This document shows positions 52,436 to 64,000 of a stretch of 64,000 bases of DNA, one piece after another. A program made the position numbers and the translations under genes. This DNA is from Tanytarsus gracilentus (taxonomy: Eukaryota; Arthropoda; Insecta; Diptera; Chironomidae): NCBI GenBank assembly GCA_038502055.1, contig JAXRKN010000018.1:124001-188000 (forward strand), read 5' to 3'. Within the stretch, counting starts at the first letter, position 1. Every line of letters begins with the position of its first letter. Below the pieces are notes generated by a model. That model had not been told where the DNA came from. It ran no database searches and saw nothing but the letters and a program-made list of their open reading frames with translations.

Positions 52436-54961
52436 TTTTAAGTTTTTTTATTTTATTTTTTGATAAATTTCACTTAAGGTTCACTTTTAAACGTCCGATC
52501 GACTTGAGGTATAAATTTCAACTATGAGAATTGTGTGAGCGTCTCGCGTACAAAACTGTTGCGTTGTTTTGAATGTGGATGTGAAAAGAGAAGAAGAAGA
52601 AATGTGTATTTTATGGAAATGAGTGTGGGGGTCTATGTGTGTGTATGCTGATGGGCACGACGCGGAATATTTTTACGCCGGCATGAAAATGTTTTTATTT
52701 GTGAGATTGAGTCGTGATGTCATCGATGGCGTTTGAAGGTTCTTAAAAAATATTTTTAGGGTTTTTAATTTCAATAAAAAAAATTTTGAACTTTCATTGA
52801 GATAAAAAAAATAAAATTTATAAATTAAAAAATTAGTTTTCTTTAAATTTAACAGAAAATTTTTGATTAAATTTTTTTAAATTTTAACCAAGCGTTCCAT
52901 CCTAAAAATTTTATTCAACAAGTTATTAATTTTTTTTATCTTCCTTGCATACAAATTCGGTTTATGAATGTATTAAAAAGCAACAAAAACAAACTCGTGA
53001 GGTCATCATAGCGTAAAATTCTCATCCATGGAAGTTTTGTTTTTACTCTTTTCGATGCCTCAAAACAACTCTCGAATACATGCAAACAAAAATGTTCTTA
53101 AGGCGTTTTTCGTAATAAAAATCGTACGATCATCTGGATACAGCACGATGAGGTTTTTTAACGAGAATTCTGTTGTTATTCATCGAGCTATAAGTTACAT
53201 CATGAAATGACGATTAGAAAAATTGAAAACATAAGGTTCACATAAAACAAATTAAACTACTTAAACATGAATTAATTTTTATAAACTAAATAAATATTAA
53301 ACCCAAAAAATTTGAATTTTTTTAAAAAAATGAATTAAAATTAAATTTTTTTAATGCTCACAAAATTCATTGATTCAACATGAAATAAAATTGTTGCATT
53401 CATTCTCGTTTGCTTTTTGAATATGAATGAAGTCAAAATTGGCATTGAAAACTTTTTTGCTTCTTTTTTTTAATTGAATTATTATTAATCATCACGATGC
53501 AAAAAATTATTTGAAAGTTTCAAGGAAATTAAAATCATTTAATTTATTGCAGAAATTATGATTGAGGTTCAAGTTTAAGTTCATCAAAATAAAAATATTA
53601 ATAAGATTTAATTACGGATGATTTAAAATAACAAGAAGAGAATTAAGATAAGAATTAGGTGCAAATAATAAATCTGCAGATATCTGATAATATTTTTCGT
53701 CACAAAATAAAATACATTTTCCCAAAATTTCTACAATTTTCATCCACCTAGATAAACTTCCAAAACTATGTCAGTCGCTTTTTCAATTTTTCATCCAAAC
53801 CAAGCCTCTCTTAAATTTGCATTTTCTTCTCCCATAAAAAACCAACAATAAATTTTTGTTCAAACACAGAAAATTTCACATTTAAATAAACGCACACCCG
53901 ACTAGTCACACTACACATCGTCGATGTCATGCCGATCCTTAAATATGTCTATTATAAGGAAATTTTTCACCTGGCCGTTCATCGAATATCCTGCAATCCG
54001 ATACAGTAGTGACAGATGAGTGATTTGTTGGAGTCGAGCAAGCCTTCGAGTTGTTTACATTTGTATTTTTAGATTGACTGGGAGAAAAAAGTTTCGTCCT
54101 TACAACTTTTTTGACTTTCACGAGGAAATTAAATTCGCTTGTGTGAAATGTCTGACAAAAATTATTTAACTACTTTTAGTTAGTCGTTTTAGTCTTTTTG
54201 GGAAAGAAGTACTTGCAAGTTTTTTTTTGCAAATCCTTTTTATCCTGGTTTATATTTTAATTTCTAGTAAAGGATGTTGAAGAATTTCTGCGAAGTTTAA
54301 CAGCAAACACTTGAGAGCATCACAAATGTTTAGTTTATATGAAAAGTATTTTAACTTAAAACATTTGGAAGGTTCCGAAGCAATTTTTTTAAACTTCACA
54401 ATTAAATTACAAATCATTTTCATCAAGTTCAAGCTTAAACTTTAAGACGTAGAGAATTCTTACCAAATCGAAAACAAAATATAGCGGAGCGTTTTATAAC
54501 TGGTTATTCCGGTGTTCTACGTTCTCAAGTAACACTGTTTACTTTGCAAAAAAAAACTATTTTTCTATACATCCACGCAAGATGAGGTCAAGCGAGTCCT
54601 TGTAATTGGTGGATGTTAAAATTGAAAATTTTAATTTTAATTAAACACTCGCGAGGAAATTAAATTCCTTTAGCGAGTGTCGTTAGAAAAAATTTGTAAA
54701 TTTGTTAAACAAAAAGTTTAACGAAAACTTTTCACAATTCATAAAATGCTTGGATTTTAATTATGAAGTCACCCAAAACACAAACGAACATGTGCAGTTT
54801 TCTTTTTTTTACTTGTAGAAATGAACTTAAATTTTACTTGATATAGAAACAGTGAGAAACGCTTGTGAAGTATAAGCGTGAAAATTTAATCAAATTTTGA
54901 TATTTTTGAAAACTTTTTAAATGAAATTTTTAATTTTAAAATAATAAATTTTTATTTCACT
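52436..54961. other. 2.5-kb gene-poor region
   Basis: Upstream of the Snakeskin-like gene and downstream of SLC26. No coding exon is convincing. A 60-codon minus frame at 54121-53939 (ending DERPGEKFPYNRHI) has ordinary composition but no start context or splice support. The motif CGAGGAAATTAAATTC occurs twice, at 54121 and 54652, each within a palindrome. Confidence 0.4.
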
Positions 54962-57904
54962 CTAAATATACAAAAATTTGTCTTCTTCCTTGATCTTTAA
55001 GCTCTCAACCAGTTCATGGATACTTCGACATGCATTTCCACTCACAAACATTTCCTTGTATTTTCCGTTGAACCTTACAACAGCATTTTTCGTGTTTCTA
55101 CTCCAATTCCAAAAGCTCACATTCACATTAATCGTTGTACAATCCTCAACAAGTGAAGTTAAAATTCTCACAGCCGTCATGTCAATCGAGCACATTGAAC
55201 TTCCATCAATTATGACATGTTTCATATTTTCACCGTCATTAATTCTTTTAATAACTTTTTCCTTCACATATTCAGCGGAAGAATAAATCACGCACTGCAT
55301 TGACTTAACCACTAAAGTGTCATCGATGATTTCGAATTGGAGATTAGGTCGCGAGGTTCGGTAAATTGTGAAAATTATGTCGATTGCAGCACCGATGAGA
55401 ATTCCCAACTCGAGTCCAAAAACCAAGCTGATGATGAAAGTTCCGAGGAAGGGAATTAAATCGATGCGTTTTGTTCGCCAAATCACGGCAACTTCACTGG
55501 AAAAAAATATTTAGGGTTTAAAAAAATGTCTAAAAAATTATTTTTAAAATTTCTTAAATATATTTCACAAATGCGGGAAAAAATACAAAAAATCTTAAAT
55601 AATTTTTTTTATAGATTTCTTGTTAAATTTTCTCATCCATCACTCACCTGAAATTCATCATAGTGAACATCGCCGATATTATCACCGCAGCTAGTGAACA
55701 CTTTGGAATATATTTAAAAGTCTTTGTTAAGAATGCCAGCGAAAAAAGCACAACTGCACCCGTGTAAATTCCACCAAAAGGTGTTTTAACTCCACTTGCA
55801 TTATTAATTGCTGATCTGGCAAAACTTCCAGTGATTGGAATTGAGGAAACAAATGAAGAAAAGAAATTTCCGAGACCAAGTGCAATCATTTCCTGTGTGA
55901 CATCCAAAACTTTTCCTCGAGTGAATGATTTTGCGATTGCGACAGCTTCAATGATTGACACGAGTGGGATTGAAAAGAGTGAAAGTCCTAAAACATTCAG
56001 CATGTCCAAAAAACCATATTCTTTACCCTCGAAAGTAGTTGAAAGTGGTGGAAGTGAAAGTGATGGAAATCCACTTTCGACATCGCCTACAATTATGAAA
56101 GTTTCTTTGCCGTAAATGTGAAAAATGTAAGCGAACAAAATTCCGCCAAAAACTGCGATGGCATTCCTCGAAATGCTCAAGTATCGAATGCCTATTGACT
56201 TTTTGTTCTTTAAACTCCACTGTTTAACAGCGACCAGCAAAATGAGTGAGATCACACCTAAAAGTGCGTCAGTCCATCGAGTCTCCGCGTAATATTTCGT
56301 CAAATTTATTATCGACTGAATAAACTCGTTGGATTTTCCACTGTCGATGCCCAAAAGTCGTCGAATTTGACCCACAGCAATTGTAACAGTTGCGGCATTC
56401 ATGAAACCCAAAATTGTCGGCATCGAAAGAAATTGCATGAGAAAACCGAGATTGAAGACACCGAAAAGTGTGATGACGATGCCGCTGATGAAAGTCGCAA
56501 AAACTGCGAGATCAGCGTTGAGTTTTGCGGTGACTGTGTAGGTTAGAATTGAGAGAATTGCGGTCGGTCCGATTGTGAGGTCTTTTGTGGAGCCGAGGCT
56601 AAAAATAATTAATTGATATTAAATTTTAAACCAACGGATTTGAAAGATTTAAATAATTTTGATGCATAAAATTTAAATACGTTATTTTAAAAAATTCAAA
56701 TCTTTAAAATACGTTATAAAAATATCACTCACAAAAAATAGACAAAGCATCCCATAAAACCGGCATAAAGACCTTTAAAAAATCCTCAAAATTATCACGA
56801 CTTAAAATTAATTAATTATTTTACCATATTCAGTCGGCAAACCTGACAGGATTGGAAAAAATGTAAAAAAAGATTAAGATCAAAAACAAAAGAGATTTAA
56901 TTAAATCACAAACCAGCCAAAGCGGCATCAGCTATACCCTGAGGAATGACAGTAAGTGCGACAGTAAGTCCAGCAACTAAATCCGCAATAATGTAAGACT
57001 TTTTGTAATTTGGCAGCCATTTGAGGATCGGCAGACGACGCTTTAAAAATTGTCTCGATCCAACTGTTGAAAATTTTTTGGAAATCAGCTGTGAAATGTC
57101 AGGCCACTGCTCTTTGAAGTTTTCTGAAAAAATGTGAATTTTAATACTGAGTCAATAAGGAATTAAACAATAAAATCTAGTCAGTTATCAACATTTCAAA
57201 GTACTTTGAGTGCAGCATTGTAAAGATTAAAATTTAATTGCTTCATTAAAGCGATAAAAATTCACCGAGTAGCTTAAACGTGATTAAGTTTATAGGTTTT
57301 AATTTTTGTAGGTTTTGAGCTGAAATTTAATTTTTAAATTATTTTTTTTGATCAAAAAAATTTAAAATCTTAAAACTAATTCAAATCTCAAGTTTTTTCG
57401 CTCAAGTGTTAAAAAATCTTTGTAAAATAATTAGGAAAATGATTAATCTCTTAAGTGTTTGGTTTTCGAGTACACGAAACGTGTCGATTAATGTCAGCAA
57501 TTTTTCAAGGTTTATCACGAAAAAAAATTCGTCACAGCGCGCAGACAATCTTGAGTAAGGGAAGTGATGATAAGAAAAAATAAAAACAGAAAATATTTTT
57601 GAAAAATATTTAATTGAAAATGTTAAAAAATTACAAAATTTTAAATTTTATTTTTTATAAATTTTGAAAGATTTAAAATAATTCTAGATTATTTTTTTAA
57701 TTACAAAAAAATTCTTTGTGAAATTTTTAAATCCAAAAAATCCGTTAAGTTTTTATCTAAATCTGTCATAATTTATTTTAATATTTAATTTTCGAAAATT
57801 AGAAAATTTTAAATGATGAAATTTGGCAAAATTATTTCATAAAATTAAACTCGCAATTTCTTACCATCTGTCGTGTCTGTTCTCGATGAACTGTTTGATT
57901 CCAT
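54962..57904 (-). CDS. SLC26-family sulfate/anion transporter
   Basis: Six exons (57904-57865, 57123-56914, 56842-56825, 56772-56733, 56598-55648, 55496-54962) give 597 aa. Exons 3 and 4 are only 18 and 40 nt but restore the conserved run IPQGIADAALAGLPTEYGLYAGFMGC, read across joins. The membrane domain of about 12-14 helices spans residues 50-430 and includes GSTKDLTIGPTAILS. The C-terminal STAS domain (about 460-590, with GSSMCSIDMTAVRIL) is regulatory. The family exchanges sulfate, chloride, bicarbonate or oxalate across the plasma membrane, in insects often in gut and Malpighian tubule. The exact substrate cannot be told. Confidence 0.93.
57124..57864. other. intron 1 of the SLC26 gene
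   Basis: 741 bp between the short first coding exon and exon 2. No other feature is recognised. Confidence 0.7.
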
Positions 57905-58295
57905 TTTGAAACTTTAAAATTCCACACAGGTTAAAGTTTTAATTTTTTATTTATAAAAACCACAAAAATAATTTTTTCCACTTCCTCAAACTTTAATTTT
58001 AATTTTTTGATCTTCACTTTTCGAGCTCCGAATGATAACTGAATTTCGCACCTGTCAAGTGTCGCTTCACTGAATGAAGCAATTAAAAAGAGCTTTTTTT
58101 ATCTCTTTTGAGCTAAAAGAGTTTTATTGCATTTTGGTTGAGAGCGAGAGAACAATTTGCGAATTATCAGCGGCGATAAATTAAAGGGAGATAAAATATT
58201 TGAAGTGAAACGTGATTTTAAAGTTTTTTTGTCACGCGATGAAAAATAACAAAAATAATTTTCACCAAAAATAGATTGAAGGTAGTTCAAATTTT

Positions 58296-58780
58296 TCACG
58301 TTCCCTCAAATTCACAATAAAACATTTTCTTCTCACTTAAATCTCTAACTCGATTCACGAAACTAAAATTCTCGCCATCTTTTACAAGCACACTGCACTC
58401 ATCATCGTTATCGTAAATTTTAATCCAAAAATCGCCACGTGAGTTTGGAATTTTTCTCATTGTAAAATAGAAAATGTGAATTAAGTCGAAATCATCGTCG
58501 ATTGTATAAATTTTCATTGAGTGAGCGCGACATGTTTCGAGGGCTGAACTGCAAGTGAGATGTGATGAGATCAAGCATGAAGTTTTGTTACGCCAGGTGA
58601 AGGTTGCAGTGCAAAGTTTTGGGGGTGCTAAAAAATTTAAAATAAAACATTATTTTTTCTTGGTTTAAAGGGTGAAAAAATCCAACAAATTTCAATATTT
58701 TTCTTACCTTGAACAAATTCAAAACCGAAATTATTTCCATTTAAAATTAAAACTGCAATAATTAATTCTAACTTTTTCAT
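58296..58780 (-). CDS. secreted C-type-lectin-like protein
   Basis: Two exons (58780-58708, 58627-58296) give 134 aa. A signal peptide (MKKLELIIAVLILNGNNFG) is followed by one lectin-like domain: six to seven Cys, a DFWIKIYDNDDECSVL stretch in the place of the WI...C core, and a terminal MFYCEFEG. The EPN/QPD and WND motifs that bind calcium and sugar are missing, so sugar binding is doubtful. Similar single-domain secreted proteins are many in nematocerans and serve in immunity or at the gut surface. Assignment rests on Cys placing and core residues, so it is moderate. Confidence 0.6.
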
Positions 58781-59244
58781 TTTTTGCAATTGTTATAGCT
58801 CATCACAGCGTCGAAAGCTAAAAATGAATGTTTGGGAACTGCGAGGTGAAAATTTTGTTGAATTCTCAATTGCTATCAATTTAAAACAATTTAAGCGGCA
58901 CATGCTGAAAAAATTTTTCACTAAAAAGAAAAGTACAAAACTATTTAAAATTTTCATTTATTTTTTAAATTTTCTTTACTTAAAATTAATTAAATAATTA
59001 TCAAGAAGAATATTTTACCTCAAATTTACTTTAAATAAATTTTAATCGATTTTTTATGTAACGTATTTGAAAAATTTGAAAAGTTCTAGGAATTTCCAAC
59101 AGACGGCAGCACTGGACATGCCATGCGAGTTCATTCTTTTTATTCAATTCAGCTCAATGTTCATGAAATTTGACGTCTGATGTGAAATAATTTTTTAAAG
59201 CATTTTTAATTTAACAATTTTTTATCAATTGAATTAAAATTAAT
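58781..59244. other. intergenic, no gene seen
   Basis: Spacer between the lectin-like gene start and the end of the ACSL gene. It has no recognisable element. Confidence 0.4.
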
Positions 59245-62185
59245 TCAAACATAAATTTTTTTAATTTTATTTTCATATTTTGTCAAAATTTCCTTTCTCT
59301 TAATTTTGAAGGCGGCCGTCACTAAATTCGACTCAGGTGTCCAAGGATCCTCACAGAGTGAAATTTTCGTTGGAATTTCAAACTTTCCAAGTTTTCTTTT
59401 CTTTCCAAAATCAGAAATAAATTCAGTTGCGGCTTTGATGATTTGTGGATTTTTACAGAGGTCGCTGTAAGTTCCATTGACACCGATTGATTTTGCGAAG
59501 TTTGTTAAGCCAATTTCAGCTGGTTGAACAAGTGCGATGCAGTAAGATTTTGTTGAATCGCAATAAACGCATATGTTCTCGACAATTTGACAAGTTTTGA
59601 GTTCAGCTTCGACTTTGCCGAGTGAAATGTACTCGCCATGTTGAAGCTTCACCAAGTCTTTCTTGCGGTCTAAAAATATAAAATTTTGAATAATAAATTT
59701 TGGTATGAAAATTAAATAAAATCTCACCAATAATTTTTAAACTTCCATCTTCATGAAATTCTCCAATGTCGCCACTTTTAAACCATTTAATTTCATCTTC
59801 TTCATAAAAAGCTTCTGAAGTTTCTTGAGACATTTTAAAATATCCATCTGCAATTAATTCACCGCCAATAATGACTTCACCCTGTGGATATGGTTTGTTG
59901 GTCACAAAATAATTTCCTTCTTCCCAATTAACGAGCTTAATTTTTGCGCTTGACAAATTTGAGCCAGATCGACCCACAGTGATGTCATCTTCATCCATGC
60001 AAGTTGCACCAGCTGAAGTTTCAGTCAAACCGTAACCTTGAGCCATTATGATGCAGAGACACAGTCGAACTTTTTCGTGGGTTTCTAAAAAAAAGTTTAA
60101 GTCAAAATTGAATTTAAAATGAAAGAAAACTCACCAGGACTCAACGGAGCTCCGCCTGAAATCATCCCTCGAATTCTTCCACCCAAAAGCTCTCCAACTG
60201 TCTTAAAAACAAGCGCATCGGTCATCGATGTCTTGTAGCCTCTTCGATGCCATTTTTTCTTATAATCGTAAGCGAAATTGAAAATTGTTTCTTTAACCTT
60301 TCCACCCTCTCGAACTTTCTCGTTTAAGCCCTTTTTAATTAATAAATTATTTAAATATATTTAAAACTAAATTCAATAAGTTATTACATTAACTTACTTT
60401 AACAATTCTATCAAGCACCAACGGCACAATTGTCATAAAAGTTGGTTTTAATATTTTTGCATCGCCGAGAGAACCTCTTGGTATTTTTGGACTGCTGTCA
60501 ATGAGGGTGAAAGGTGTTGAATATCCAATCGGAACACCAGCCTTAAAAATTAGTAAAATATTTTAGATTTGAGAACTTTTGTAAATTTTGTCGACAAAAT
60601 TCAACAATTTTATTTTTTGATCTCAAATTTTTTGTCAACAATTTTTCAAAAAATATTTTTTGTCTCACCAACATGCAAGTGCTTTCAACCAAAAGCTCAA
60701 ATGAGTGAGCAAGTGGAAGATAACCAATGAAAACGTCCGTCGGAAGTGGCGTTATTCCGTCGAGATATCCTTTCATGGTTGACAAAAGATTGTTGTGAGT
60801 CAATAAAACACCTTTAGGATTTCCAGTCGATCCAGAGGTGTACATTAGAATCGCTAGATCGTCTTTGGTTGGTGGAGTGTTTTCTAAACCGCAAAAATTG
60901 ATAAGTGAGAAAAAGATTTTAAAAAATTAAAAAGCTCGTTAAAAGTTCTTATAATCTTTAAACATCTAAAAATTTAAGAGCTTATTAAAAATTAAAAAGC
61001 TCTTCAAAAAATAAAAGCTCTTCAAAAAAGCTCACCAAAAACGCTTTCTTTGCCCCTCGCAATCACATCTTTAAACGAATAAATCTTCACACTGTCCATT
61101 CCATCGAGATTTGTCTCATGAAGTTGATCCTCAAAGTAAATTACATTTTTAATGCTTGGAATTTTATCGAGAACATTTCGTAATTTTGGAATTAAGTCGT
61201 GACTTGTGACAATTGTTGTAACTTCAGTTTGATTTATCGCGTAAATAATTCCATCTTCACCGAGTGTTGCATAAATTGTTGCAATTCCGCAAGCTTGCTT
61301 AAAGAGTCCTTGTGCTGCCAACATCCATTCAGCTCTGGTTTCGGCAAAAATCGCGACTCTCGCTCGAGGCTCAACTCCAAGTTCACGAATTCCTTTACCA
61401 AAATTAATCGCATCACTTTCAGCTTCAATAAAACTTTTCCACTTGTACTCGCCCATGACGAATTTCTTCAATGTCTTTCCGTCAGCTTGAACTTCGTCAA
61501 TTTCTTTTAAAATTTGTCGTGTTCCCAAGCAATTTTTATTCGTATGAGTTCGAGCAACAAAACTAAAAACTTTCTCAAGAGTGTCAATTTTTTCAGACAA
61601 AAGAAGTTTGTGAATTGAACCCATCGGAGTTAGTGACTCATAGGTGACTTGATCACTGTCGCTGCTGACCTGCTTTGCCTTAAAATGGAAAGTTTTATTT
61701 GAATTTTTAAAAACTTTTGAAATTAAGTTTTTTAAAAGCTTTTAATTTAATTTTTTAAAAGCTTTTGAGATTAAGCTTTAAAAATTTTAAACATTGAGTT
61801 TCAAAGCTTTTAAGCTTAGATTATAAAAGCTTTAGAATTTTTATGTTAAAGATATTTTAAATTATACATTTTATGTTTCAAATTTTAAAAGCTTTTGAAT
61901 TTGTTTTTAAAAATCTTTCAAAGTCAAGCTTTCGAGCTTATAATTCCATTAAATTATTAAATTCACCAATGAACCCCAGCCAACATTTCGCCGTTTTTAT
62001 CTTATCTCAAAAATTACTTAATAACTTTATCAAAAGAATTAAATTTTTACCTTGACTCTTTTTGACTTCTCAAGAACCTTCCATGGCTGTTGAATGCAGT
62101 AAAAAAACGGAAGCGTCAACAGATCAAAAGTGAATGAATAAATGTATAGTGAACATTTTAGTAAAAATCCAACGACATTTCCCAT
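59245..62185 (-). CDS. long-chain fatty acid-CoA ligase (ACSL3/4 type), copy A
   Basis: Seven exons (62185-62051, 61678-61036, 60883-60669, 60541-60398, 60330-60135, 60084-59728, 59669-59245) give 704 aa, normal for the family. An N-terminal hydrophobic anchor (VVGFLLKCSLYIYSFTFDLL) places it on the ER or lipid droplets. The enzyme joins CoA to long fatty acids using ATP. The AMP-binding P-loop YTSGSTGNPKG is at about 274-284, GYGLTE at about 461-466, and the RKKDLVKLQHGEYISLGKVE hinge motif is split across the last intron. DEVQADGK and the order of motifs favour ACSL3/4 over other types. It is head to head with a paralog at 63135. Confidence 0.94.
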
Positions 62186-63134
62186 TTTTCAAATCAAAAT
62201 TCTATTTGCACCTTGACCGATCAACACACAAACTTGAACTGAAAATCTTATCAACTCTCATTAAGCTTCTGATTTAATTATTGTTTACAATTTTTCGACC
62301 ATCTCAAGCTGTTCGACGTTTTTCGTGCAATTTCTTATCTAAATTTTATGATAACAAATACAAACTAATTTTTTTCGTATATCAGCAAAGTGCTGCGATA
62401 AAATTTAACTCACTTTGCAGCGAGCGGTGATGGTGAAAAGAGTTAGAAGTGAGTCGACAGTGTAAAGAAGTTATTGAGGGCTATCAAATTTATTGGAATT
62501 GATAAAGAGAGTAAAATGTGAGTTTTTAATCGGGTAATCAGAATTTTAAAGCGCAAGGGTTAAAAATTAAAGAAAAATCAGGAAATTGAGTTCGAATTTT
62601 GAGAGAAAAGAAATTAAATTTAAGATTTTTAAAATTTTAAGAAAGTCTTTAAATTATTTTAAAAAATTATAACTCTCAAAAAAATTAAAAAGCTTTTCTA
62701 AAAATATAATCAAATATTTTAAAACTTCTAAATCAATTTGTTAATCCAGGATTAAAATTAAATATAGACAATTATTACCTATTTAATTAAATTTCTTCCC
62801 TCAATTTTTCTCAAACTTCGAACCCCATAAAAAAGTTAATTCCAATTTTTATCAAATCACACCACCTCTTACATAACTCAACGCACGTCGAAAAATTTCC
62901 CTTTAATCAGTTAATCTCAACTTTTTATTTATTTTTAAATCGAAAAATTGATAAAAATGTTTATGCCAAAAATTTTATCGCCTTGACAATAAAAAAAATA
63001 GTAAGCGACTTAAAGAAATTTATCGGCTCGGTGTGGGATTTTCACGAATACAAACAAAATTTAATCAATGAATTTTAATCTTTTCTATCGTGAGCGCCGC
63101 TAAAAATAAATTAATTGAAATTCGATCTTTCAGT
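62186..63134. promoter_or_regulatory. shared upstream region of two divergent ACSL genes
   Basis: 0.95 kb between the start codons of the two paralogs. No TATA/Inr pair was found with confidence. Just before the right ATG, TTTCAG one base upstream looks like an acceptor, so the right gene probably has a non-coding first exon here. Confidence 0.5.
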
Positions 63135-64000
63135 ATGGGAAATCTAGTCGAGCTGTTGGTTTACGGTGTGCTCAACACGATCACATCCATCTATGACACT
63201 CTGACGCTGCCATTTTACTGGTGGATCCAGCAACCAGCGAAAGCTTTAGAGTTGTCGAGTAAAAAGCGGGTGAGTTGTCAAAAAATATCCACATCAAACC
63301 GCATTTTTTTCATTAACAAAAAAAACCTCTTCAAGATAAACTTTGCACAGTAAAATTCACGCGACAGTTAATGAAAGAGATAACGATGAAAATTGTTTTT
63401 GTTTTGACTTTGACCTTACTCAATAATTGCAGGCGAAAGTGATAAGTAGTGACGATAAGCATGTCAGTTATGAGTCAATTGTGCCGGTCGGTGCTCAACA
63501 TACGATGGTCGTACGTGAAAAACTCGACACGATGGAAAAAGTCTTTTTGCATGTCACTAAAATTTATAAACACAAAAATTGCGTTGGAACGAGAAAAATT
63601 CTAAAGGAAGTTGACGAAGTTCAAGCTGATGGAAAAACATTGAAGAAATTCGTGATGGGCGAGTACAAGTGGAAAAGTTTTATTGAAGCTGAAGCGGATG
63701 CGACAAATTTCGGTAAAGGAATTCGTGAACTTGGAGTTAATGCCAGAGATCGAGTCGTAATTTTTGCCGAAACCAGAGCTGAGTGGATGTTAACCGCTCA
63801 AGGACTTTTTAAGCAAGCTTGTGAGGTCGCAACAATTTATGCAACACTCGGTGAAGATGGAATTGTTTACGCGATAAATCAAACTGAAGTTACAACAATT
63901 GTCACAAGTCACGACTTAATTCCAAAGCTTAAAAATGTTTTAAAAGATTTGCCGAAAGTTAAAACTGTAATTTATTTTGAGGATCAACTTTATCCAACAA
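63135..64000 (+). CDS. long-chain fatty acid-CoA ligase (ACSL3/4 type), copy B, partial
   Basis: Two exons are visible: 63135-63269 and 63433 to the window edge. The first codes a membrane anchor (GNLVELLVYGVLNTITSIYD) of exactly 45 codons, as in copy A. The second (AKVISSDDKHVSYESIVP...) matches copy A closely through TRKILKE, DEVQADGKTLKKFVMGEYKW, FAETRAEWML and the LYATLGEDGI-type region, and keeps the same splice site. The AMP-binding core lies beyond the window. It is a tandem inverted duplicate of copy A with the same role expected. Confidence 0.9.

Noticed and set aside
52960..53215. 60-codon plus frame starting MEVLFLLFSMPQ
   Set aside because: The hydrophobic start is not followed by a plausible mature protein, and no splice or promoter support was found.
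53939..54121. 60-codon minus frame ending DERPGEKFPYNRHI
   Set aside because: Composition is ordinary, but there is no supported start, acceptor or partner exon, so it is noted only in the gap description.

Overview
This window looks like nuclear DNA from an insect, most likely a nematoceran fly and possibly a midge (inference). It is very AT-rich, with short GT-AG introns mostly of 50-75 bp. It carries ZAD-type C2H2 zinc-finger genes, a Peritrophin-A chitin-binding protein, two U2 snRNA genes with an insect-like PSEA, and TATA/TCAGT-type promoters. All splice models below were built by eye from GT-AG signals and reading-frame continuity. Each adds up to a whole number of codons.

Layout. 0.3-0.8 kb: small Peritrophin-A gene (-). 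2.7-14.5 kb: a giant SecA-like motor protein gene (+), about 3,280 aa once a 1.9-kb internal tandem duplication is discounted. It is followed by a homopolymer-rich, probably misassembled patch and a truncated copy of the peritrophin 5' end, so the SecA-like gene sits between two direct repeats. 17 kb: acidic secreted protein. 20.8-26.8 kb: an inverted repeat whose arms each hold a U2 snRNA gene. Between the arms lie a GPI-type alpha-glucosidase (-) and a Tex/SRBD1-like RNA-binding protein (+). 26.8-31.5 kb: a cluster of tiny hydrophilic Asn/Pro proteins, each with its ATG directly after a splice acceptor. One copy is split by a 644-bp inverted-repeat transposon. 31.9-35.8 kb: two convergent ZAD zinc-finger genes.

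36.6-45.1 kb: a Cys-rich metal-binding-type protein, an SDR16C-like dehydrogenase lacking its catalytic Tyr/Lys (with a LINE fragment at its 3' end), methionine aminopeptidase 1, a basic coiled-coil protein, a Gly-rich secreted peptide, an F-box/LRR protein and a secreted LRR protein. 45.9-52.4 kb: a Snakeskin-like four-TM membrane protein. Its 6-kb intron contains a 2.8-kb element with long inverted arms and minisatellites. 55-58 kb: an SLC26 sulfate/anion transporter. 58.3-58.8 kb: a secreted C-type-lectin-like protein. 59.2-64 kb: two long-chain acyl-CoA synthetase (ACSL3/4-type) paralogs head to head, the second running off the window.

The genes do not form one pathway. Several suit gut or epithelial work (alpha-glucosidase, peritrophin, Snakeskin-like, SLC26, lectin), but this is loose. 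The most unusual object is the SecA-like gene: a complete SecA-type ATPase core in an animal-type gene with collagen-like repeats at one end and a hydrophobic module at the other. The region is also rich in duplications and mobile elements, and parts of the SecA locus show signs of assembly error.
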